A stretch of DNA of 64,000 nucleotides, taken from NCBI GenBank assembly GCA_021234155.1, contig JAJEKV010000002.1, forward strand, positions 25,970,617-26,034,616. Direction: 5' to 3'. Below are positions 1 to 9,248 of the stretch, in pieces. Below the pieces are notes generated by a model. That model was not told the DNA's origin and made no database searches. It was given only the letters and a program-made list of their open reading frames with translations. This stretch comes from Isoetes taiwanensis. Its lineage: Eukaryota; Streptophyta; Lycopodiopsida; Isoetales; Isoetaceae. The position numbers were made by a program, and so were the translations under genes. The stretch's first letter is position 1, and each line of letters opens with the position of its first letter.

Positions 1-3000
1 TGATTCCTGAGCATCTTTACATATGTCACCCGCCACGTAATTGTTTCATACCTTAGAAATGCTACCAAATGGGAAGAAGAGTTTATATTGGTGATGACAC
101 CTATCATGAGATTGCCGGAAGAGGAAGTAGGATGGTGCAGGTGCAATCGAGATATGGGATTGAGAGTGTGTATTATGTGCCCGGTATCACACAAACTCTA
201 TTATCAAGGGGAAGATCACGATGCAGCCACCCATTACCTTTTATTCACATAAGTGCTATATTTATGATGAGGAAGGCAGCCAAGTTGCAAATGTGCACAC
301 GCGAGGATGGGTTGTATAAGTTAGATGCAAGAGTCAAAGTTCCAAATAGAGCTCTTGTCATCCGAGAGAAGGATTATTCATTGCAATCAGGTAATAATCG
401 AATGTGGCATCCCCACATTCAAGCACTTGTGAAATTAAAGAATGAACAAATGGCGCGAGGGTATCCACTTCATGGCGGGCGCAAGTTGGAATTTTGTGAG
501 CCATGTGTTATTGGAAAGCATCACCCACATCCTTTCCCAGCTTGGTATGAGTGTGAGAGCGCAAACAGCCTTTGGAGATAATCCATATGGACATGCAAAC
601 CTTGACCTTCAAGAAGAAGTCTTTCATGATCACATTCATTGATGATTACCGAGATATGTTAGTGTATATCTCCTTGGTCGAAAAATCCCAAGCACTTGCA
701 TGTTTTCGAGTATAAGGTTGCAAAGAGAGAGGAGCACCAGCCATGGAATCAAAGTGTTGGGCGGTTTATAACGGTGGTGAGTTTCAATCTGGTGCATTTA
801 GTCAATTCTCAGAGAAGAAGCATATTGCAGCAGCTCACCACTCCCTATACACCCCAACAAAATGGGGTTGGGAGCTAATGAATCGCACTTTGATGGAGAG
901 TGCCCGCAAAGATGTTGAATTTGGTCGGGCATGCCCAAGCACTTTGGGGGAAGCCGATGACGGCAAAATATTTGTGCAACAGTCTGCCTACTTCGCAGCA
1001 AAGAAATGGCCTCACACCATATGAAAGTTGGTTTGGCAAGAAGCCTACTTTGCACCATATCCGAATTTTGGATGTGTTGCTTATGCCCATGTTCCGTATG
1101 AGAAACGGAAGAAACTTGATGATAAGAGTATGAAGTGTGTGCTAGTTGGTTACCGCTGGAGTCTAAGGCTATTTGCAAGGCCGAACAATCATAATCAGCC
1201 GCGATGTGATCTTCAATGAGGCTATGCTTTATAATGGTGTAATCAATTTGGTCACTGCTCAAGGGCATTCAATCTCCGCAGGGTTGACTTCAGTTGTCAT
1301 TGATGACCGGTTTGGGGCAAAGCAGACTCCATACCCATATTTAGTAGTGCAAAGATGGCCAAGTATGTCGCCAGACCAAGTACTTCAAAGAAGCCCGCAC
1401 ATTTCAGAAAGTACAAGTTCCTTAACAGTCCAAGTAACCATCCAACCCATGAAGAAGATAGTCCGTATGGGTCTCACCGGAAAGCGTAATGCAGCAGATC
1501 AGATTTTGGACATTGAAGAAGTACCGGCGAAGTTCCATCTCCTCCTCGCCCCTCATCCTTACACCCGCCGCCATAGAGTGCGTGATCCAGTCCAACTAGA
1601 CCAAATCGTGGAGCCACAAGATCCGGTCGCATAAGTTATCTTTCCAAGAAGGCTCTTGATTCACAAGCAAGTCCAGTTCCACCACAAGCGAAGCCTCGTG
1701 GATTCCTAGTGATTGGAAATGAGGAAGTAATCGAGCCTAGAACAAATCACGCCGGCTTTGACAGTCCATATGCTGCAGAATGGCAGCAAGTAATGGAGGC
1801 GTAATATGCATCCATAATGAAGAATGAAGTATGGGAATTGGTGCGCTTACCTCCCAATAGACGGGTGGTGAGTACAAAATGGTTATTTAAAATGAAGTGC
1901 AGTGCTTCGGAGAGATTGAGCGTTTAAGGCCGATTTGTAGCCCGCCCGGATTTTCACAAATTGAAGGTGTGGATTTCCATGAGACGCTTTCACCGGTTGT
2001 CACCATGGCCTCCATCCGCACCTTAATGGCTTTGGCAAAGGTAAATGGACTTGGAAATTCATCAAATGGACGCCAAGACGGCTTTCTTGAATGGCCAGCC
2101 AATGAAGAAGTATATATTTCACAAACCGTATGATTCGTGGATAGCAGGTCAAGAACATTTGGTATGCCGCTTGCATAAGTCTCTTTACTTTACCGCTAAT
2201 CTCCTCGTGTTCTGGTATGAACGATACACACCTTCTTTACCTCTTTGGTTTTGTAAGCAATGAAGCGGATGGCAATGTGTATGTTAAAGAATTGGGAGAT
2301 CTCTTTGTTCAAGCAGCCCTATATGTAGACGATTGTATCCCTCGTTATCCAATAATATAGAGGCTTTGGAGCAGTAAAGCAAAGAACTCTCTCAAGAATT
2401 TGAGATGACGGATATGGGCCATCCATTATTGTCTTGGGATCCAAATTATCGTGGATAGAGCAGCAGGCTGGCTGAAATTGGTACAAGCGCCAGATGTTGA
2501 AGATGTTCTTGCACGCTATAGAGTATAGTATGGCGATTGTAATCCAAATACCACACCCATGGAGACCAAGCATCAAGCTCACCAAAGAGATGTGTCCCCA
2601 CGCCGAAGAAGAGAAGGCACTTATGCAATGCGGCCTTTATCGCAGTTGTTGTTGGAAGTTTGGTTTATCCGTCCGTTTGTACTCTACCGCACATCTCCTA
2701 TGCAAAGGGGAGTTGTTAGTCAAGACTTAGAAAACCGACACACACATTGGTTATCGTTGTTTATTCTCAAGCTACCTTCAAGGCACAATGCAGTATGCCT
2801 TAGTTTATGAGCGAAGTCACAACCCAACAATGTTTAGTCTGATGGGCTACACGGATGCGGATTGGGTTGGCGATCATGATAGTAGATGCTCTACTTCCGT
2901 GTATGTTTTCTTCATTGGCAACCGTTTGATATCCTGGAAAAGTACGAAGCAGTCTATCATTGCATTGTCAAGTACCGAAGCCGAATATGTTGCCGCTACA

Positions 3001-3405
3001 TCTGCTGCTCAAGAGCTTATGTGGTTAAGAAGCTTATTGAGCGATCTAATGCATGATCAACCAGGCCCTACCTTGCTGCTTTGTGATAGCATGAGTGCTA
3101 TTGCTCTGGCACATACCTTGAAGAATCATGCCAGAACCCGACATACAGACACTCGGTTTCATTTTATTAGAGAGCAGGTTCAGCAAGGTATAATCACTCT
3201 TGAACATTGCAGTACGAGTGATATGAAGGCTGATCTTCTTACCAAGGCTTTGCCTCGTGAGAAATTTCAGTCCGATAGGGATCAGCTTGAGGATTATGCA
3301 AAGATGAAGAAGACCACCAGCCCGATCATGGCTCGAGTGGGGAGGAAGCTACATCAAAAATGCAGCAAGATCATGGCTGAGTGGGAGTGTGAAGATATCA
3401 AGTGA
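1..3405 (+). pseudogene. Degraded Ty1/copia retrotransposon polyprotein
   Basis: Remnant of a copia polyprotein (order INT-RT-RNase H), broken by many stops and frameshifts and cut by the window edge. Visible pieces: the zinc-binding pre-integrase region near 400-540 (HPH, then CEPC and GKHH); an integrase core with the NGGEF motif near 770 and TPQQNGV near 850-875; RT with the block QMDAKTAFLNG near 2055-2095 and ALYVDDC near 2318-2338; and a long open RNase H region at 2788-3405 with TDADWVGD, STEAEYVA and the terminal ADLLTKALP. These are diagnostic of copia elements. The RNase H part is the best preserved. Expression as a protein is very unlikely. Confidence 0.9.
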
Positions 3406-3611
3406 AGATCTCAGCCACTCATCATGATGGCATATTCTGATGTAGAATAACAAGTAGAAGTCCTAGATGTCGATTGAGCTCAGTCGTGTCGTTTGGAGTC
3501 AGTTATGTTGTCGGTTCTATTCTATTTTGAATATAATGTAAGTCTCTTATTGTCCAATCATGTGTTCTCTCTCGCTCCATATCTTAGCAAACCGCCCTAA
3601 GGTAAAAAACG
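3406..3611. other. Short noncoding stretch between copia remnant and ORF1
   Basis: About 200 bp without coding potential. It probably holds a short, decayed copia 3' LTR, starting near TGATGTAGAATAAC at 3440 and perhaps ending near TTAGCA at 3588. No second LTR is available to fix the limits. No primer-binding site for gypsy element 1 is seen here, so the 5' end of that element lies beyond the copia insertion or is lost. Confidence 0.35.
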
Positions 3612-4736
3612 ATGATAAGCCCAAATACCAAGTCCTCGCCACGAAAGCGTAAACTCAAAGATGCCGAAGAGAAACTGAAGGCCGACATGGAGAGGCGACC
3701 TAGATACTACCGAAATCTAGAGAAGAGGCAGAAGAAGGAGGAAAAGGCAAAGAGGAAAGAAGAGAAGGCAAAGAGGAAGGAGGAAAAGGCAAGAAAGAAA
3801 GCAGGGAAAGCAGCCGTGGAGGCCGAAGAAGACCAATGGCGCGAGCAAAGGACGAAGACCAGAGAAGAACACGACAGGAAAGGCAAAGGGGTGATGACGG
3901 ACGAGCCCCCGCCGAAGAAGAAGAAGAGCTTGGTCGGCATCGTCATCGGCGAACGACCCGAAGGCGACCAACCTTCATCGTCGTCGGAAGATTCAGGTGA
4001 TGCGCAGAACTTCTTGGAGGAAGCACTTGTAGGAACTGGAGAATCCTCGCAGAAGCAGCAGAACCGTCATCCCGAGCCAGAAGAAGCCCAGGAAGAGAGC
4101 CAACCTCCAGCCCAGGACTTGACAGAACCACAGGTTGAAGTACCCCTGCCGTTGCCTCCACCGGTTCCGCAATGGCAAGAGGCGAGGAAGTTAGATGCAG
4201 ACAAAGCGGCCGCAAAGAAGTCGAACAAAACGGCCAGGGACTCGTACACTTTAGGGCCCGAAAGGAGATATAAGAAGGAATTGGCAGACTACGAGGCATA
4301 CAAAAAGATGCATAATGAGTACAGTGCCTACTACAATGCGAACATGGTGAAATTCATTGAAGGAGGGCGACCCACACGCAAGATGGCTCAGCTGAAACCC
4401 CCACCAGAACTTCCGGACCCCCCATGTAAGCCCATAAGAAGATCCCAGAATTCAGTGTTTGCAAAAGCCTTGCGAGAAATCCGACACTTCCAACGAAGTT
4501 ACGGATTTCTTATCCCCAGGGCTGCATTCCAGAGATTTGTCCGAGAAATTCTGTGGGAATTCGACTCCAGCAAGCGAGTAACCAACGACATGTTACTCGC
4601 TTTGCAAGAAGCAGCAGAGATGGAGGTAGTGCAACACTTCGAAGACTCATTGGCATGCACACTCCACGCAAAAAGAGTCACTGTGACTCCAAAGGATATG
4701 AGACTGGCAAAATACATCAAGAGGACAGATAAATAG
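3612..4736 (+). CDS. ORF1: retroelement-associated histone H3-fold protein with charged N-terminal extension
   Basis: Open frame of 374 codons. Residues about 10-105 are Lys/Glu/Arg-rich with repeats of EEKAKRK (coiled-coil-like and nuclear-localisation-like, also PPPKKKK). Residues 110-200 are acidic, Pro/Gln/Ser-rich linker. Residues 276-374 (4437-4733) match the histone H3 fold without gaps: ALREIRHFQ (alpha-N), FQRFVREI (alpha-1), LALQEAAE and FED (alpha-2), then HAKRVTVTPKD and a terminal LAKYIKR (alpha-3). By hand about 43 of 86 positions equal canonical H3. The canonical tail (ARTKQTARKS type) is absent. Loop 1 has canonical length, so it lacks the longer loop of many CENH3 proteins, although LIP before alpha-1 and LLALQEAAE recall CENH3. 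It lies upstream of ORF2 and gag on the same strand. The fold is seen directly. Deposition into nucleosomes, centromere targeting or a packaging role are untested ideas. A captured host H3 variant is the alternative origin. Confidence 0.88.
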   Translation: MISPNTKSSPRKRKLKDAEEKLKADMERRPRYYRNLEKRQKKEEKAKRKEEKAKRKEEKARKKAGKAAVEAEEDQWREQRTKTREEHDRKGKGVMTDEPPPKKKKSLVGIVIGERPEGDQPSSSSEDSGDAQNFLEEALVGTGESSQKQQNRHPEPEEAQEESQPPAQDLTEPQVEVPLPLPPPVPQWQEARKLDADKAAAKKSNKTARDSYTLGPERRYKKELADYEAYKKMHNEYSAYYNANMVKFIEGGRPTRKMAQLKPPPELPDPPCKPIRRSQNSVFAKALREIRHFQRSYGFLIPRAAFQRFVREILWEFDSSKRVTNDMLLALQEAAEMEVVQHFEDSLACTLHAKRVTVTPKDMRLAKYIKRTDK

Positions 4737-5469
4737 AACAGAAGCTACTTTTTGTAACTAACAGGCTTATATGTAAAGTGTGAAAATTTTGAATAATAAG
4801 GATATATAGTTGTTTAAAATGTGCATTGGAGTAAATATAGTAGCAGTTAAGGAGCAAATGGGAAATTTTGGGTAAAAGGAGGCCGACACCTCTAAGGGTG
4901 CGCCAGGGCATAGTTAGGTCTGGACCTAACACCCTCCTCGCGCATGCTTAGAGGGGTTCAGCCAACTGGACCCTCGATCAGCCATTTACCTGCTCCAAAT
5001 GAACTAATTAAGCACATAAACTTGCAGTTCAGAAGAAAATAATTAGGAATTCACCTCTTAAAAACTTGTTTTTGGCATCCATGGGACATAAAAAGGCCAA
5101 CACCTCCAAGGGTGCGCCGGAGGCCACTTAGGTCCCAACCTAACTATGCTCTCGCGCATGTTTAGAGGGGTCCGACCTTTCAGGGTCCATAACTTGTGCT
5201 AGACATATCCAAATCGGCCAAAATTTGTTGCATTAGAACCCTAAAATTGTATAGAATCCATTTCTAGCTACAAATTAACCTAGAAACATCAAACTTCATC
5301 TCAAAATGCCAAAAGTTTTAGAAACCCTAAAATTTAGGGTACAAGATCCCTATAAATACCCTCATAACCCCTAAACCACACCTATAAAGTTGCTCCTGCG
5401 CCCAAGGTGATCTTCCAGCCTCCTTAAGCGCTTCCAGTTCCGTTTGATATCGACAGCACGCTTCTCCTC
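4737..5469 (+). promoter_or_regulatory. ORF1-ORF2 spacer with a duplicated ~100-bp block and a TATA-like box
   Basis: Noncoding. Two diverged copies of one ~100-bp block lie at 4874-4974 and 5090-5190; both contain ACACCTC..AAGGGTGCGCC, a run of ACCTAAC and CTCGCGCATG. A TATA-like box (TATAAAT, 5351-5357) stands about 115 bp before the ORF2 start, followed by a C-rich stretch. This could be an internal promoter for ORF2, or simply leader sequence. There is no direct evidence of transcription. Confidence 0.35.
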
Positions 5470-6984
5470 ATGGCTACATCATCCTTCATCAGCTGGTACA
5501 TCGCCTCTCCCCACATTGCTCAGGTAGATGTTAACCTAGTATTCCAACTTTTCCAGAAAGAATTTGACTTGTCGGCAACCCTGAATTCAAACCCATTCTA
5601 CCAACAAGTTCTGCAAGAATTTCAAGAGAAAGTAGCTCCTAGCTTGCAAGAAATACCCCCATGCATAGGGTGCTTTGTACCAAAGACTGTACTGCAAACA
5701 ACCCTTAGTCACATACCCAACATTGCGAAATTGCTGCCGAATAGAACTGAGCGCCTACCCAACTACATGACCCTGAGCAGTAACAGAAAGAGATTTTTCT
5801 CTTACAACACAGCCTTAGCACTATATTTATTCTATAGGGCCCAAACCGTGGTAGGAGAGCCATCAATCCAGCCACTTGAGATCACACCCTTGGACTCAGC
5901 AGCAGACGAACAACTACTGCTTGAGTACGAGCAGTCCATAGCGGAATCATCCGAAGAAAGTGAGGACTCAGAAGAGGAAAGTGAAGATAAAATGGAAGTG
6001 GACCCAGAGGAAGAACGCCGTGAAGCAGAACAAGATGTTAGCCGCTTCGCCGGACAGAGCACACCGAGGATAGCACAACCAATCGGGCCGGAATAACAAG
6101 TCTAGCTACCGATCATAGTCGGCGGGCAGGAATATTTGTTCCTTAACGATATTAAAACCTTCCCAATGCAGGGACAGAGGCTATCGCTATTTTTAACTCC
6201 TCCACCTTCTACTTCTACGGACTTGGAGGATTTCATCGACCAAGAAACAGATGAATTTCCAGTGCAAGTAAGGGAAGCAGCCACATACACAGGACACACA
6301 ATGTCAGATATCGAAGCCTATAGCACTATCAGAGGCATGATGACGGAAGAACAACTCCCTACAGAGGAGGAGTTTGTGGCACTCCAAGAGCGGATGGGAA
6401 TAAGGGGAAGACAACAAGAGCACTTCAAGCGTAATCTTCTTCACAAGAACCATTACCAAAGATTCCTAGGGAGAGCCACTAACTTAACAAGTTTAGGAAC
6501 GCTTCCATTCCATGATTACGGAAGAATTAGTTCAAGTACCTACGATCAAGATTCGCCAAGGCACGTGTCTACCTCAGAGTACGGGGAGACTCTCACCCGA
6601 GCAAAGACTTAAATACTATCTCCCGCTCCTAAAGACGGCAGAATAATAGTATTTCATAAGCTTTTCAGCCCACGAGGAGAGGAAGCCGTGGAGATGCTGA
6701 TAGCACTTTCGGGTTTTGGCCTGCACGCACGACTATCAGAAAAAGTCGACCATGTAATTTTGGTGAAGCGGAGAACAGCCTTGAGCATTTTCGACTTCGC
6801 GGTACCCCACCTTCGACAAGGTAGGTTGGCAGTAACAGCAGCTCATACCTCTGATAGACGGGTGGAAGAGCTAGCCTTAGCTATCCGAGGGGGATCATCG
6901 AGGGATATACTCCGGAACTTGGGACGTACAGTGGGTACAGCACAAGTGAAGAAATTCCTTGAGGATCACCCATCCTATCAGTGA
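5470..6984 (+). pseudogene. ORF2: unknown retroelement leader protein (~505 codons, three to four nonsense mutations)
   Basis: One continuous frame from the ATG at 5470 to the TGA ending at 6984, interrupted by in-frame TAA (6094), TAG (6103) and TAA (6610); each could be a Gln codon after a C-to-T change. I do not recognise the family. The N-terminal third is mixed hydrophobic/polar. Residues about 150-190 are strongly acidic (Ser/Glu/Asp runs). The middle contains a conserved block with GGQEYLFLNDIKTFP, then TPPPSTS, EDFID and YTGH. The C-terminal 100 residues are basic and probably helical. Recognisable pieces of the middle block recur in element 2 at 48.36-48.6 kb, so it belongs to the retroelement lineage. 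The position upstream of gag resembles the extra ORF of Ogre/Tat elements, but no homology to it is claimed. Confidence 0.6.
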
Positions 6985-7124
6985 ATCAATGTAACGGGAA
7001 TCATGACTATTGTATTAAGTTAATATATCGGCTATATATTAATAAAAATATAAGATCTTTTGAATTGCATTTTAAATGTCTTTTTGATATCTTTGCCTTA
7101 ACAATCATATCATTCAAACTCTTA
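6985..7124. other. AT-rich spacer before gag
   Basis: About 140 bp of strongly AT-rich sequence between ORF2 and gag, unlike the GC-balanced coding regions on both sides. It could be an intron or an intercistronic leader. No motif is decisive. Confidence 0.3.
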
Positions 7125-9248
7125 ATGCAACCAACAAAAGAACTCATGATAAATGGTGCCAATGCAATATGTGCAGCTAGAACAGCCAGGAACGTCGAAA
7201 TTGAATTCCAAGCCCAAGGCGAGCAGACACCACCGGGACAATTCCAGCCTCGGAATCTGTTCGAAGAGTACTACGCACCGACGCCAGAGGAAGAAATCTC
7301 GCAGATGAGGTCAGATCTGCAAGAAATAAAAGCCATGTTGGCCGGCAAGGGAAATAACAGGCAGGACCAGAATGTGCAAGCCCCAGAGGCCCGTTCTCAA
7401 CACAAGGGAAAAGAAAGAAAGAGGAGTCGGCACAGATCTTCTAGCTCCAGCTCTTTAGACAGCTCGGACTCAAGCTCTGAGTCTGAGAAAGAAACAGAAA
7501 GAACCGCCCGAAGGGAAGAAAGAATAAGGGTAAGACAGCCAAGCCAGTCCGACTACCAGAAGAAGGTCGACTCGGCCTTGAGTAACATTTGGAAAGCCCG
7601 CAAGCTGGAACAGTTTTCCGGCGAAAACAGATCGGGGATGGAAGCCGAAGCATGGCTAGACGAGATGAGTGAATATGGAAATGCTTACGGTATGAAGGAT
7701 AAGGATAAGGGCAGAGTAGCCACCGCTAACCTAAAGGGGGCAGCCCGTATTTGGTGGAGGGGCTATGCCAAAGCCCATGGGATGAGCAGAGACAAGTGCA
7801 GGTTCACCAAGTTCGCGAAGGCTTTTAAACAACACTATGTGCCCAGAGAGCACAAGTGCCATCAGATGCAAGCCTTCCACAGGTTGCAATAGGGGAACAA
7901 ATCCGTACAGAAATATACGGAGGAGTTCATGAGATTGAGGCTTTATGTGCCGAAACTCAGTGAGAGAAGAGTGGTGGAAGGCTATGTGGAGGGCCTGAAT
8001 GAGGATCTACGGAAATTAGTCAGGGCCCTGAACCCGCGCTCAGTATCGGAGGCCGAAGCAAAGGCCATAAGCTTACAAGGAACGGGACCCCAGAATAGCG
8101 AATCAAAACAGTGGTATGACAAAGGAAAAGGGTATGGAGGCCAGAGCCCAAAAGCAACCAGCCCGTCACCTGCTAAGACGCCATACTCGGGGAATCAATG
8201 GAAACAGCCAGAGAAAAAGCACGTCAGCTTCAAAGACAAAGGACAAGGGGGAGGCTCAAACTACTCAAAGACAGTCAAGCAGTTCCTCAACTCCATTCCG
8301 AAAGAAAAACGGCAAGAATGCATAGAAAAGCAGTTGTGCTTCCGATGCTTCCAGCCGGGACATAGAACACACAACTGCCCGTTCGTGATAAATGCAGCAC
8401 TGGCAGAGATGGGAGGTTGGGAGACCCCGCCAGAAGAAGAGGAGGATGAAGGACGCGACTTTATCCATGGTGAGTGTCATATCTTTGCTGCCATAGATAC
8501 AGAAAACGCGGAAGCCCAGTACCAAGTAATATCCACAATCGGTAAGATAGCCGCCAAATCTTTTATAGTCCTCATAGACACCGGCAGTTCCCACAACTTT
8601 GTGTCACCAAGGATGGCCGAAATGCCAAAGTTGAAAACAGTGAAGTCCAAGCCCAGACCAGTAGTGTTAGCTAGCGGAGCAATCAGGCACACTGCCGGCA
8701 AGAGGATGAATTTCAATATAGACTTACATGGCATCAACATTGAAATGGAGGCAGAGATCATGAACATCGAAAAATATGACCTCATCATAGGTATGGAATA
8801 CCTCCACCCGGCAAAAGCACAAATAGATTGTGGGGAGCGAAAGGTGAAGCTAACGGCGCCCAACGGGAAAATTATAGAGATCACAGGTAAGGAAGTAACA
8901 CCTATAATGCAATGCATGTCGAGTAAGAAGTTACTTAGATGCATGAAAAGGCAGCAAGTTGCATACATCTTCAAATTAGAACTTGCCAAGAAGAGGCACC
9001 GTGAGGATAAAGAAGATAAATCGCTAAGCAAGCTACCCAAGCAGATAGCCAAGCTAATAAAGGAGTTCCATGACTTGTTCCCCATCAAAATCAAGGAACT
9101 TCCGCCATATAGAGGAGTGGAGTGCGAAATTGCACTCAACCGTGCACCAAGCCCACAAGTAAGGCAATCGCATGCAATGACGCCCACGAACCATCGAGTT
9201 GAAGAAGCAATTGCAAGAGCTATTAGACCTAGGGTTCATAAGGCCTAG
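7125..9248 (+). pseudogene. gag-pro: Gag, protease and start of RT (Ty3/gypsy element 1)
   Basis: A single frame with one in-frame TAG at 7890-7892. Order: a Glu/Ser/Arg-rich N-terminal region; capsid-type Gag core (GAARIWWRGY near 7740-7770, then QKYTEEFMRLR near 7910-7940); a CCHC zinc knuckle CFRCFQPGHRTHNC near 8338-8380; a retropepsin-type protease with the active-site block LIDTGSSHNF near 8572-8601; a DLIIGMEYL block near 8780-8805; and the linker into RT. The frame ends at a TAG (9246-9248) inside the N-terminal RT region. The start at 7125 is the first Met of the conserved frame after the AT-rich spacer. Gag packages element RNA and protease matures the polyprotein; this copy is disabled. 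Confidence 0.85.

Noticed and set aside
3707-3971. Minus-strand ORFs rich in Phe, Leu and Ser opposite ORF1
   Set aside because: They are the complement of the Lys/Glu-rich repeat of ORF1 and have no recognisable content.
3612-4736. ORF1 as an ordinary host histone gene copied into the region by chance
   Set aside because: It has a long non-histone N-terminus, lacks the H3 tail, and a relative sits at the same position in an independent element. Capture by the lineage explains this better.
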